Of a stretch of DNA of 64,000 bases, positions 1 through 12,357 are shown one piece after another. The notes beneath the pieces were generated by a model. The model searched no databases. It saw only the letters and a list, made by a program, of their open reading frames with translations, and was not told where the DNA came from. The DNA is taken from NCBI RefSeq assembly GCF_031755915.1, contig NC_083381.1, forward strand, positions 1,748,501-1,812,500, given 5' to 3'. The position numbers and the translations under genes are program-made. The DNA is from Ziziphus jujuba (Eukaryota; Streptophyta; Magnoliopsida; Rosales; Rhamnaceae). Each line of letters starts with the position of its first letter. Positions within the stretch are counted from its first letter, which is position 1.

Positions 1-72
1 AAATTGTTCTATGAACTTTGATTAATATATTGAAGTCAACAAAAATAAGAAATAGATTAGGGAAACTTCCAA

Positions 73-109
<37 letters not shown>

Positions 110-2213
110 AAAAAAAAAAAGAAAGGGGAAACTTTTAAAAATATTACAAATTATGAGCACTTTGAGATAAAACATTAATGAAGAAAACAAATGCAGCAAC
201 ACAACATCAATTATAGATTTTATACGAAATAAGAGGTTCACAAAAGATGTCATAATCAACAAAGCAGATTTTTAAAAAATAAAATAAAAATAAAAAAGTA
301 TGCAGTTTAGAAAATTATATAATTATAAAATTAAAGTTAAGCATTTATTTCTTTCAATCTTTGTCCAAATTGAGTCTGCTAATTTATTTCTAAATTCCAC
401 CCATAAAATTTAAACAAAAAAGTCAATAATGCGAAAGGATTAACAAAGCTTTATGAAAAAATATGGGAGTTTTTGTAATCTATGGAACATAACAAATTGA
501 TAAACTGCAACAATTTTCAAAGTTTTTTTTTTTTTATTAATCCAAGAAAGATGTTTTTTTTTTTTTTTTTGGTCAATAGCTAAGGAAACGAGTTTTGAAA
601 ATAAAATAGCATGCAAGGCAAGAGCAATAAAAATTTTTGCATAAAAAATTTATTGACCCAAAAATTACATCTGTATAAAAGATCATATTATGTTAGAATA
701 CATGAGCTAGAGGAGGCATCAATTCTAACAAAGAAAAAAAAGGGTTCCATTTTTGCTTTCCAAATCCTATGATCATGCCTAATTTCTATTCGGTTCCAAG
801 CTAAATTTTTTATAACATATTAAAAGGTCTTGTCATTTAGCATGTTCAAACAATTACTTTGCCTTTTATTTATAATTTTTTGGATAAAAAACCATACCCA
901 TATTTATATTCAAAACAAAAACAACAAATTCAAAAAATTTTCTATATTTTCTAAATTTTTAAAATTTATAGCTATTATGACATAAAGCATAACAAAAGCA
1001 TGAAAAATTATCTTTCTACAGTAACTTATCATCATGAAGATCAATTTTGACTATCCTAAAACTAACCCAAAAAAAAAAAAAAAGATTCTTTACTAAGTTA
1101 GTTTTTTTCTAAATGGAATCGAATTTTAGATGTTGTTCAGGAAAAGATAAAAAAAAAGACACTAATTCGATAAAAATGATAAAAAATAGTTTCTTCTTTT
1201 AATTATTTCCCATCATTGTATTTTTTACACTTATTCATTAACTGCTCAAAAGTATAAATAAAAAAGCATGCCAAAAACAAAATTCCATATATAGCAACCT
1301 AATTTTACTTGTCCAAACCCACTATCAAACCTAGTAAATTCAAAACCCACCTCTTTTTTGGTTTTTTGTTTATTTATTTTTTATGGTTTTGTTTGTCCAA
1401 AACCCGCTATCCAAAACTAGTAAATAATCTCTCCATTTTTCTAATTTTTTTTTTATTTGATCGTTTGGTCATCTAACTCACTTTCTATCTGTAAGAGTCC
1501 CAAAAAAAAAAAAAAAAAAGGAGAGAGAAAGAAAGAAAGAAAGATGGAATGTAAAAGAACAATCAAACATCTTAGACCATTGAAGATAAAATTGAAAAAT
1601 AACAATAGAAAACCAAAATCGTAAGGAGAAAAAAAAAAAAAAGGAAAGAAAGTGAAAGAAAACATTAAAGAGAAAAAAAAAGAACATAAATTCGAGCGGA
1701 AGCAAAATCTCGCTTTCTCTATCTATAAGTGCAGGGAAAAAAAATGATAGAATGTAAAGGAACAACCAAACATCAAAAAGAAGAAAATGATAATTAGAAC
1801 ATCAAAAATAAAATTAGAACACGAAAAGGGAAAAACATAAAAGTAGAACATAAATTAGGTTGGAAGCTAAATATAATTATACATTCAAAGACAATCTGAA
1901 GGCAACAAATGTAATGGAAATTGAAAATCAAAGTTTCAAAGAAGAACCAAAGACAAATACAAACCAGGTTAGGAAATTCTTTTCTTCTGTTCCAGAAAAG
2001 CAATGTGAGCAAAAGAAGTAATGTAATCCAAAAAAAGAAAAAAAAAAAAATCTGAAATTCAAACTATATCATAAGTACAAATGAATCCCAAAATTTCATG
2101 GTAACTGATAGATCCATTTCAGTAGAAGCCATGCCTCTGTAATCTGTTCAACCTTTCCTTAAGCTTCCCTCTATCATTAACCCGATCTCTCTCTCTCTCT
2201 CTCTCTCTCTCAA

Positions 2214-2248
<35 letters not shown>

Positions 2249-2422
2249 CACTTTGCCAATTATCAATTTTATTATATCCCAATCAAATATACATTTTGGG
2301 CACAAATGTAATTGCATTAAAAAAAATATCAAATACCTATTCTAACCTTTTTATTTATTTATTTTTTTTCCAAAATAATGTGAAATGTCAGCCGATAGGA
2401 AACAAAGGATAGAGAGTGATAT
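1..2422. other. AT-rich intergenic DNA, no gene recognised
   Basis: This stretch holds (TA)n runs (about 77-105 and 2219-2243), many poly-A/poly-T runs, a CT tract near 2190-2211 and purine-rich DNA. A short motif around 1540-1580 recurs loosely at 1745-1790. Open frames at 1453-2012 are poly-Phe/Leu translations of poly-T and are not credible. The complement of about 2100-2190 weakly resembles the exon-like ORF at 3934-4051. Confidence 0.6.
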
Positions 2423-2431
2423 AACTATCTT

Positions 2432-3354
2432 GAGAAATGCTAGCAGTACTCGCACCATTCACTCGCCCAAATACTCGTCCACTTCTTTATGTAACACGTG
2501 TCTTTAAATTTTTTCCAAAACCAGGTTACAGTTTAGATAAATAGGTTACCCATTAATTTGATAGTTTTATTACCATATTGCCTTGGATCGATTTCAATAC
2601 AAAAAGCTTCTATCACTTTATTTTTTCTTTTCCAATTATTTTATTTAATTCACATGTATTTTTAAAGTGGTATATAATTTAATTATAAAATTGATATTCA
2701 TTCTATATATTTAACTAAAGCAAAATAAATGTTTTAATATAATGAAAAAACTTTTATTTCACATTTGTTTTTCAACTGAGCCATTTTTGTTTATTTAACT
2801 AAATAAAACTATAATAAATTTATATAATATAATTACAAAACTAATACTATTCAAAAACTAAAATAATCAATAAAATTTGATAAATTAATAAATATGTATC
2901 ATTAATTAATTAAATATGTCAATTATGCATTTTGTATCATTCTAAGTTTGAATCTTTTAATTTTTTTTTATTAAGGTTTCCTTATTTTTCTATTCCTATA
3001 ATACTTTTATTTTTTATTTTTTGTTATTAAATCATATTACTTTGGTAAAATCTATTAACAATTTATATTTTTTATTTAATTAAAAATAAATTAACAACTA
3101 TCAAATATTATTTTTTTATTTTAAATATAAAACAAATTAGGATTATTTTGTTAAAAAATTTTAGAACTGGATTTGCATTCTTGTAAAAGAAAAGAATAAC
3201 AGTTTCGTAATACATATTAAATTCCATGGATTTTGTTTTAATTAACATTTGCTTTGATTTCATACAAAGTAAAAGACACGTAGTAAATGTAGGAAAAGGC
3301 GACTGTGTGCGAGTTTTTGAGCGGATGTCCAAATTAGTGTAATTAGCACTCCTC
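2432..3354. mobile_element. Mutator-type (MULE-derived) foldback element with 9-bp TSD
   Basis: The left end (from GAGAAATGCTAGCAG) and the reverse complement of the right end (from GAGGAGTGCTAATTA) are alignable over roughly 75-90 bp. Shared blocks include an ACTCG-rich part and ACACGTGTCTTT against CTACGTGTCTTT. The flanks are AACTATCTT (2423-2431) and AATTATCTT (3355-3363), matching at 8 of 9 positions, as expected of a Mutator-superfamily insertion. The 923-bp body is AT-rich with no transposase frame, so the element is non-autonomous. The boundaries follow from the flank match. The superfamily assignment rests on long TIRs plus a 9-bp duplication. Confidence 0.75.
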
Positions 3355-3363
3355 AATTATCTT

Positions 3364-3911
3364 TTCCCTGGGGGCTCCAAAGAAAAGAAAAGCAAAAAGA
3401 GAAACAACCTCGAAATAACAGCGTAAAAATTCCTTTTGTCTCTTTCCCAACAGATAAAAAGTATTCCTTGACCTTATCAACAAATTCAGAGCCCATCATT
3501 TTTTTCAGGGCAATACCAATGCCACAACAGTCTTTCTCAAAAAATAAAAAAAATCAAAATCAAAATATATGTAGTAATGCAATCCCCGTTACACTCGTTT
3601 TATTAGAACTATTTCTCATACCAACCAAATATGGTTAAACACAACAACCAATTTTAATATATGTGTGGATTTCATTTATTATGTAGATATTTATATTTTT
3701 TATCATATAAATTTTAATATTGATGATATTTTTCAAACTAATTATTATCAATATTATTATTATTAATGATAATTTTTAAAAAAACTCATTATCATTACTT
3801 CCCAATAATTTTTTTATGTGTATGTGTGCGCGTGCATAGAAAGTAAAAAAAGAGACCTTGAAGGGAAAAAAAAAAAACCAAAAAAGGAAAAGCCAAAACA
3901 ATCAGACTAAA
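3364..3911. other. AT-rich intergenic stretch
   Basis: I see no coding signal or structured repeat here beyond A/T runs, ATT-rich sequence at 3740-3780 and a short GT/GC alternation near 3818-3835. Confidence 0.5.
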
Positions 3912-3933
3912 CTATTGACAGAAAAATCCATAC

Positions 3934-4051
3934 CGTGAGTACAAGTCTAATTCTGCGAATTCAGCATGGGTGGCAGGTGGACCAATCTCAGTAGAAGCCG
4001 TAGCTTGTTCAGCCTTTCGTTTCTGAGTCCGTCTAATCTCTTTGCCTTTGA
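3934..4051 (-). other. Unidentified exon-like ORF segment
   Basis: A minus-strand frame is open from 4151 to 3912. Within it a 118-bp piece (4051 down to 3934) has a plausible acceptor (TTTCAG before 4051) and donor (CACG|GTATGG after 3934). It encodes a basic stretch (VKGKEIRRTQKRKAEQATAS) followed by an acidic/aromatic stretch, which reads more like protein than the surrounding AT-rich DNA. I do not recognise the family. A diverged second copy of its middle lies near 2110-2165 on the same strand, so this may be an exon of a gene running leftward or a duplicated relic. No initiator or partner exons could be fixed. Confidence 0.25.
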
Positions 4052-4330
4052 CTGAAATTACCAATTTTATCCTTCCCAAATCAAATAAATATTGTGTTTT
4101 AAAATTGAAATACCCGTTCAACATTCTATTTCCCTTCAAAACAAAGGGCATTTGGTGGAACGCAAAGTAGAAACAACAGAAAAATTGTGTTGGTTTTTAA
4201 TATTCCTCCTTTTATATAAGTAATAGACATATGCTAGAGCTTTGGCATTGGCATGCTCTATGCATTATAATATATATACATACATACATACAGTACCAGA
4301 GGTTGGTATTCCGCCCAAAAACCCCTTTCC

Positions 4331-6831
4331 GATGAGATCCAATTGGTGTTCATCTCCACACCAGGAATTGGAAACTTGGTCCCAACCGTTGAGTTTGCTC
4401 AACACCTCCTCCACCATCACCCTCGATTCTCTGTCACCATCCTCCTCTTCCACATGCCTCATAGACAAAAAGTCAATTGTGACGGCCAATCGGTCTCAGG
4501 CCCCGTTTAAGGCATAGGCCACTAAGACATATGCCCAGGCCCATTTTATTGGGCCTGAAAAATATTTTTCCTATATACACATCTATATTTATTAAATAAA
4601 GAATAAAATTAATATATATATATATATATATATATTAAATAAAAAATAATTATTAATTTATTTTAAAAACATAAGAAGTTGACTTTGTTAAAATTTTAAA
4701 TTATTTTTAATTGATCATTTATTGCTAATTATCTTTGAAAAATAATACAATTCAAGTTTAATTGAAAATTTTTGTATTTTATTCTTATAATTAATTAGAT
4801 TGTAACCATAAAACAAGAGAATAATATATATTAAATATTCTTCTTGTTTATATAGCTTTTTCTCTTACTCATTTATTTTTTTTCTCTTCTCATTCACTCA
4901 TTTTTTATATTTATTTAATTTTTAATATTCAACCTACATATGCAATTCTAACTTAGAGGGTCCCAAAATATAAAGTAAGTTCATTGATTTTTATTTATTT
5001 TAATAAATTTTCAATCATTCTCCTAATATATGTATATATATATTATTTTATTTGAATTCATGGTGTGCCATTTTAACTATATAATTGTTTATGTCATTTC
5101 TTCACTTTAAAATAGGTTTAAACAATTTACGATATATGAAAATAATTTTAATTTTTTGTATGATGTAGAAAAATCAAAATTGTTTGGTGATGATTTTCTA
5201 AAAGAAAAATATTTAAAACTTCAAAACTTTTTAAAACATGATATGCTATTTTATACTGATGCTTTAGATTTATTTTCAAAACGAAAAATTTTGAAAGAAA
5301 TAATAAATTAAGAATTAAAAACAGCACTTTAGATGTTAATTCATATAAAAAAATTAAATTCTTTTTCTAATGCATGGATAACTTGTAAAATATTATTTTT
5401 ATTTATACTCAACAATGACTTAAAAAAAATTAAATAATTTAAAAATTTTATCAATTAAGAAAGATTTATTATCAAATCTTGAAAATAAAAATTTAAATAA
5501 TAACTTTACATATTAAAATAATAGAAAATTAAATTTTATATCTACTTTTTAAAAACTAATATTTTAAAAAAAAAATTAGAGCCCAAGAATTTTTTTTTTG
5601 GCCTAGAGCCTCATAAATGGTTGAGACGGTCCTGGTCTCTGCCACCATGACAAACATCCGATTCATTCATCTCCCCACCGTAGACCCGCCCTCAGATGAT
5701 CAGTTTCATTCTTCAATGGCATACATATCTCTTCTCATAGGGAAACACAAGTCCCATGTAAAGCATGCAGTCTCCAAGCTTATTGAGTCGTCCAACTCCG
5801 AGTCAACAGCACGAGTTGCCGGTTTGTTCATCGACATGTTCTGTACCTCTATGATCGACGTCGCCGGCGAGCTGGGTGTCCCTTGTTACCTTTTCTTCCA
5901 GTCCCCAGCGACTTTCTTTAGCTTCATGCTTGATCTTCCGAGCCTTGATGCGAAACTCCTCACTGAGTTATCTGACTCAATCACTAAGTTCAGCATCCGA
6001 GGCTTTGAGAACCCAGTGCTTCGGCTTGTGTTGCCCAACACTGTCTTATGTTGTAAATACACTCTATGATCTTGAACCCTATGCTTTGAACTCTCTTTGT
6101 AGGAGTGGGGTGCCAAAGGTTTACCCAATTGGGCCTATCATTGAACATAATGGGCCTTCTAAATGGCATAAGGACCAAACCCCTCATGAAATGGTGATGA
6201 AATGGTTGGATGCCTAGCCCACATGATCCGTTGTCTTCCTATGCGTTGGTAGCATGGGAAGTCTTTGTGTTCCTCAAGTGAGAGAGATAGCAATTGGGCT
6301 TAAACAGGCCGGGTTTCAATTCTTGTGGTCAATACGGGAGCAGCCCAAGACACAACTGTAGATCTCCCCAGTGAATATGTAGATTTTGATCAAACACTGC
6401 CAAGTGGGTTCGTTGAACGAACAGTGAATATGGGCTTGGTATGTGGATGGATTTCACAAGTAACCATTTTGGCCCATAAAGCAATCGGAGGGTTCGTGTC
6501 GCACTGTGGTTGGAATTCAATCTTGGAGAGTTTGTGGCATGGAGTACCGATTGCCACGTGGCCAATTTACTCCAAGCAACAAATGAATGCATTTGAAATG
6601 GTGAAGGAATTGAGTTTAGCGGTGGAGATTAGGTTGGACTACAAAGAGGGCAGTGATTTGATATTAGCAGAAGAGGTGGAGAGGGGGATTAAAATGTTGA
6701 TGAATGGTGAGGAGGAGGTGAGGGAAAAGGTAAGAGAAATGAGGAAGAAGAGCAGGATGGCTTTGATGGAAAATGGATCTTCAATAAAGTCACTGGGAGA
6801 ATTGATTAAGGAATTAATGGCTAACAATTAA
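4331..6831 (+). pseudogene. UDP-glycosyltransferase (UGT71-like) pseudogene
   Basis: This is a broken family-1 plant glycosyltransferase, an enzyme class that moves sugar from UDP-sugar to small acceptors such as phenolics in the cytosol. The N-terminal strand-loop (FISTPGIGNLVPTVEFAQHL) lies at 4331-4497. The reading then stops at a hAT insertion and resumes in register at about 5632-5640 (SATMTNIRFIHLPTVDPP). The N-terminal domain runs to about 6045, where roughly 25 codons are missing and the frame changes. The next piece reads VVNTLYDLEPYALNSL and then MKWLDA, with in-frame stops at 6215-6217 and 6224-6226. A further frameshift lies before 6359. The last frame (6362-6831) keeps a full 44-residue PSPG box (6448-6579) and the normal C-terminus. 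Oddities: the catalytic His of the usual GIGHLVP motif is Asn, PSPG residue 43 (normally Glu/Asp) is Lys, and no in-frame ATG precedes the N-terminus. Pseudogene status is clear; the subfamily rests on overall resemblance. Confidence 0.9.
4498..5631 (+). mobile_element. Degenerate hAT-type transposon inside the UGT pseudogene
   Basis: This insertion of about 1.13 kb separates two halves of the glycosyltransferase frame. Its ends are imperfect inverted repeats: the left end (AGGCCCCGTTTAAGGCATAGGCC) and the complement of the right end share CTCA, CCnTTTA, AGGC and AGGCC blocks. The flanks share GGTCTC (TCGGTCTC on the left, CTGGTCTC on the right), close to an 8-bp hAT duplication, though the end could be placed 1-3 bp differently. 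Internally, about 5180-5540 translates with stops and shifts into pieces resembling the C-terminal part of plant hAT (TTF/zf-type) transposases, for example SNAWITCKILF and LSIKKDLLSNLENKNLNNNF. The interior is very A/T-rich and certainly inactive. Confidence 0.7.
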
Positions 6832-7052
6832 GGTGTGAGTTGCTTATAATTAATCATCATGTAATAAAGAGTGTACAATGATTCATTGATCGTGTCCACA
6901 AGATAAGATTCAGTGAAGGTCTATTTTAGTCTTGCATTATATATTGGCCCCTTTCTATTTTAAGTGCTTTCTTATTCGTTTTTTTATGTACATATACATA
7001 GTAGGCACGAGAAAATCGAATTCAAAATTTTGAAGAAATAATGGCTTTATAC

Positions 7053-7085
<33 letters not shown>

Positions 7086-8668
7086 CTCAATAGTTGGGAA
7101 AATAACTTTATTGCTTAATATGTAAAAGAGATCCTTGGTTAAACTTGAAAAACTGACTATGGCAAATTTTGATTTGTAATTTAGTTAGTAGAGAAACTTA
7201 CAAAGAACTATATATCCTCCATATTATACATTGTGTCTCAAAATTAAAGCTATAAGGAGATGGAAGAAAGATTATTTAAATGGCAAATGGGCACATAGCA
7301 CACTTTAAATTTTAATCAAACCCTTTGATATTTCACTATTTGAATAGTTGATGGCTGAGATTAATTAACATGTATATGAAATAAGACATTGCATGTTAGC
7401 TTGTTCAACCTTTAAATAAAAAACCTTTTTTTTCCTTTCTTTTTTTTTTCCCTATTATTAAAAAAGAACAAAAAGATAAATAACTCTTCTTTTCAAAAAT
7501 AAAAAATAAAAAATATTGGTGAACAAAGGCTAGATTCAATCAACATGCATGTACTTATTGGTAACGACTAAAAGTTTCAAAAAAATTTGTGACAAAAAAC
7601 CCGCTTAACTTGAAATCAAAAATTCATTTCTAATTAAAGAAATGGAAATGGAACCAAAGTTCAATCCAATTTTATTGTTAGACATAAACAACATCAAAAG
7701 ATAATATATTTGACAATATATAGAGAGAATTAACATATATAATGCTTTGTAATTAACATAATTATGTAAAAACACCCAAAAATAAAAAAAATTCCCTAGT
7801 TGAATGGATAGATTCATAGACAACTCATATTGAAAAAAAAAGTTTCTTAATGAAACCTAGCTATATAATATTACTGTAAATATCCAACTCAAATTTGGCT
7901 CTTCATATAACAATTCAACATATATATGCAATATTAATTTTCTTTGTACCATATGCGTTCTGCTCTATGCAAAGCAACCCTCCTTAGCAAACCTACACAT
8001 TCTATAGCAACCATGTTAGAATCCAATAAAACAAATTAAAATTAAGAAACTGAATTTGGATCTGTGTATTTATATGTAACAAAAAAGATTATATATATAC
8101 TATGTATTTAAATATGCATTACTTTGACCGATTTATAAAATAGGATAATTGAATCAAGTTTCATGTAACTGTCTTTTTTATTATTTGTTCAATAAATTTT
8201 CAATGTATATAAGTTTCTTAATTTAGAGAAATTTTGAGGAAATTTTTAAACTCTTCATAAGGATTTTAAAACACATTTTTTTTACAACTTTGGGCAATGG
8301 AGAAATTAAAGATTTTGAAATCTTAGTTATTACTGGTCCAACCAACAACAAATAGCCACCAATATTCATCATGACACAAAATTCTTATACAAAAAATGTA
8401 TGACACACAATTTTTAATGCTGAAACTAAAAACTACTTTTCCATATTCACCATTGATTAATGATAAATTTATATTATGCATTTTAAAAAACTACTTTAAT
8501 TTTATAATATTGTGGTAGATCATCAAGGTTTAAAATAATTAATGATTATACATATATACATATATATAACAAGATTTTGAAAATAATGTTGCATATCATG
8601 TAGAAAATATATATATATATATATATGTATGATTGTTATCATACCTTATAAATGAGATTAGGCTAGAA
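6832..8668. other. Intergenic AT-rich DNA between UGT pseudogene and MADS gene
   Basis: No gene is recognisable. There are (TA)n runs (about 7055-7085 and 8600-8625) and poly-T at 7425-7450. The stretch lies downstream of both flanking genes, which converge on it, so it contains their 3' ends and presumably polyadenylation signals that cannot be placed with confidence. Confidence 0.5.
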
Positions 8669-9115
8669 TTATTCTTGAAGGGTACTAGGCTGAGCAAGCT
8701 GAAGATGATAAGGGTAAATGTGAGCAGGGATATTAGTTGCAAGCTGAAGCACACTATTTGGTTGTTCACCAAAGTAGGGGAATTGATCCAAAGCAGGTTG
8801 TTGATGCTCCATTGGCTTTGCTTCCATTGAAGTTTGCTGATACTCTAGAGCCATCCTATGTTCCTGGATCTATAATATACAAAGATTTACCATTAATTGA
8901 ATATTAATTCTCATTGTTCCATATGTACCTTAAAGTACTGTTAATTAACATGTATACTTATATAATTGAAAAATATCCTTAAAAAACCATTCAATGTGAT
9001 TAACTTGCAGTAAAGATTTTCTTAAAATTTTACTTACCCAACGGCACATACTGTTATTTTCCTCCTCCAATAGTCGTTCCTAAATATCAAAAGCAAAAGA
9101 CAATTTAATTACTAC

Positions 9116-9152
<37 letters not shown>

Positions 9153-9637
9153 AACCTTTTTTTTTCTTTTTTTCTTCCTTTTTTTTTTTTTTTTTTTTCA
9201 AAAGAGAGAGAGAGATTTTACCTTCCTTCTTAGATTGTCAAGTTGCTGCTGCAAGAGTTCATTCTGCATGCAAATCATTCAAAGAGCTCAATTAAAACCC
9301 CCCAAAAAAAAAAAAAAAAAAAAGAAAAAGAAAAGAAAATTGCTAACTGCTTATGTAGAGCTATATGGCTAGAGTACGTAATAAACTTAAGCAACTGCAT
9401 GCATGCTTTTATATCATTAACTAATTATTTCTAGATGCCTATCTTAAAAATAATTTTATGGCATGAAAGATGTTAAATGATCAACTTGTAACATTGGCCA
9501 ACTTTAGAAAACCATGACCAAATCTGTTGCTTAACCATCATGAACAATTAAATAAAAGGAAAATTTAGCAAAACTAGCAAGTAAAATGGGAGGAGTTTAA
9601 GGCATAGTCTAATTTATAATTATATACCCAAAAAGCC

Positions 9638-9670
<33 letters not shown>

Positions 9671-11297
9671 TACATATAGACACACTACACCAATGGTTTA
9701 TCGAATTGTATAATTAAAGTTTTAATGGCAGTAGAAAACATTAATTAATGTTCATTGAAGCAGTTTGATTTGGAACAAGTTTCTTAATTCTACATTCTCT
9801 TAAAACTAAAAACTCATAAAAATTTTCTTACAGCTGAAGATAAATTCAGGCATCATTTAAGTCAGTTTAATGAGCTTCATGGTCAGCTTTAGTATATGCA
9901 TATTGTGTATGTATATATAGTAGAAAAGTGTTTTTAGAAAGTGGTTATAAAAGTGCTGAGGAACAGATTGTATGTCAATAAATTCAATTGGGATTTTTTT
10001 ATTTTATTATTTCGATCGATCAAACAGGCACATTCTCATTAGTTTGCTTTTCTTTATTTTTGATATTTCTTGTTGCTTTTTTCTTCTTTTTCATTAGTTC
10101 TGTCTTATACTCATCCTAATCAAGAGATAGAGGAAAATATGAATATAGTAAATTATCAGTCAACAAAATTAACATTTATATGTTAAAAGGGGGAGAAATA
10201 AATCTAACATAAAATAGAAAAAAATTACCTTTTTTATTTAAAAAAATTTACCTTCCTATCTCGAACTTTATTGACAGAGTGCTCCAATTGTTGCTCAAGT
10301 TGGTCCAAGTCCTCATATGTGAAGGAACTCATATCATCACAAGTGTAGCGCTCCATACTTAACTGAAGACGATGAGTTTCTTTTCTCAGCATTGACATTT
10401 CACTGTAGAGTTGTTCCTATATATACAAATAATAAACTTTGTCAAAAAATGAAAATAAAAAGAACGTATAAATATTATGTTATATATATATATATATATA
10501 CACGCATAAGACAATGTGATCTTTGGATATATATAAATACACGGGTGTCATGTTGAGGAATACGAATCCCTGTGGCCTTCTGGTATCTTTCTATGATTTG
10601 CTCCATTCTGTAATAACATAAAATATATTCAAATAAGTACATTATGTAAAATTTTTCTATAGAAATTTCATGAGCATCACTAAATAAAGTTTTATAGTTT
10701 GAAATTCACAGCCGGTCAAATCTATATATATTCATATATGCAGAGATCTATATCTGAAGGCTCAGTCTTATTAACCCTAGCTAATTAATTTTCGTCAGAA
10801 GTTTGTAAATCAGTAATTCAAAAAGCCAGTCAAAGCTCTCAATTCTTGATCAATCTGATCTAAATCTAGTAAGTAATCATAATTGTTATAAAAATCCGAA
10901 CTATATAATATAAATATATAAATTAAATTCATATGAATGAAATATCAATTATAGTCTTGAGATCTTTCAGGTAAATTAAACCCTAAAAAATCCTGAAGAT
11001 ATATAAAATTAAAAAATATATATATAAAAAACCAGATTTTAAAATTAAAGCAAGAGATCTTCAAAATAAGGTAATTAATTGAAAAACTAGTAGCATGACA
11101 TAGATTTACCTGAAAGGCTCAGTACAATACTGACAGAGCTTTCCAGTGCTGGAGAAGATGATTAGCCCTATCTGAGCATCACAAAGAACAGAAAGCTCAT
11201 GAGTCTTCTTCAAAAGCCCAGCTCTCCTCTTTGAGAAGGTGACCTGCCTTGTGGTTTGGTTCTCAATCCTCCTGATTGGCAACTTTCCACGTCCCAT
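8669..11297 (-). CDS. TT16: B-sister MADS-box transcription factor (TT16/ABS-like), six exons
   Basis: This is an intact MIKC-type MADS-box gene. Coding exons on the minus strand are 11297-11110, 10607-10541, 10416-10252, 9263-9222, 9079-9038 and 8869-8669 (188, 67, 165, 42, 42 and 201 bp). All introns are GT-AG and the joined frame gives 234 aa. Residues 1-62 are the MADS DNA-binding/dimerisation domain ([20 protein letters not shown] at the start). The I region begins near MEQIIERYQ, the K-box coiled coil spans roughly residues 86-168, and the C-terminus ([20 protein letters not shown]) carries the conserved B-sister tail. By homology with Arabidopsis TT16/ABS and petunia FBP24 it acts in the nucleus in ovule and seed-coat development. 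Exons 3 and 4 of the usual MIKC layout (about 62-65 and 100 bp) are one 165-bp exon here. Introns hold (TA)n and (CA)n microsatellites. The gene is alone, with no MADS neighbour in the window. Confidence 0.93.
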
Positions 11298-11334
11298 TTT
11301 TGTTTGTTAAACAGCTAATCTTGCTCAAACTTCC

Positions 11335-11639
11335 CTGTATTTCAGTTTTTTTTTTTTTTTCAAAAAGATAAAATAAAAGGAATTTATTATACCATTTTCC
11401 TTACTTGTTCTTGATCATGTTATATATGAGAAAATCATAAAGTGGGCTATTCTAAAAATTGCTAGGTTTTTTTTGAGCATTCTAGGTAATGGAAAGAACT
11501 GAAAATTGAAATAAATAAAGGGGAAAAATAGAAAAGACAAAATGAAATTTTTTTTTTTTCTTCATTCACTAAAAAAAGTTGCAGGCACTTTTATAAAATT
11601 CTTATACAAAGAAACAAGCAAATTAAGGAATTCACTCAC

Positions 11640-11674
<35 letters not shown>

Positions 11675-11693
11675 GAGTTAAGAGGTTGTTTAC
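11335..11693 (-). other. Probable 5'UTR intron of the MADS-box gene
   Basis: Upstream of the ATG at 11297 the complement shows an acceptor after a T/A-rich tract (GAAATACAG|GGAAG, exon resuming at 11334). Farther upstream there is a strong donor (AACCAG|GTAAAC, last exon base 11694). If spliced, a 5' leader exon lies just above 11694 and the 359-bp intron contains two long poly-T runs (+ strand). Splice consensus is the only evidence. Confidence 0.45.
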
Positions 11694-11694
11694 C

Positions 11695-12313
11695 TGGTTT
11701 TTCCTTTCCCTTGCTTGGTAGAGATATAATGGAGAACATGCATCAACTATATCTGTTATGAAATTGGTATATATTGCTGACTACGTTAATGTTTTCAAAA
11801 GGAACACAATTTCTGTGAAATCCCAAAATGCCCCTAGCGCATTAAAGAGAGAGAGAGAGAGAGAGATCTTTCCTGGCTGATTTGGCTCTGAGTGCAGCAC
11901 ATGGATGGTGGATGTTGATGCATTGTGTAGTCGTCTGAGTGGGTTTACCAAATCATGACTAGGATAATGAACTTTCCTTGTACACATGGATGGCATTTTG
12001 TGTGATTTCAACAGAAAAGGTAGTCCTTAATGGTCAACAAATTAAAAGTATGGACAAGAGGGTTTGTGACTGCCAACCACCACTGTTTTGGTTTCTCTCA
12101 AGCAATCTGAACTTTTCCAATTTGGGTAAGAGCTAGAGAAAGTAGGGTTTTCAAAAATAGAAAGTACCATGGCCAAATGGGAAAAGACAAAGTGTTACAA
12201 TCCCCGGTGGGGATCACTTTCCTTTTGCTTGCTGACATATACTTCATGGCCTTCTTTGTCATTACTGACCAGAGTCATACCAACTTCTACACAGAGGAAT
12301 AAAAAGAAATGAT

Positions 12314-12357
<44 letters not shown>

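Noticed and set aside
1453..2012. Minus-strand frames rich in Phe and Leu
   Set aside because: They are translations of poly-A/purine tracts with no domain.
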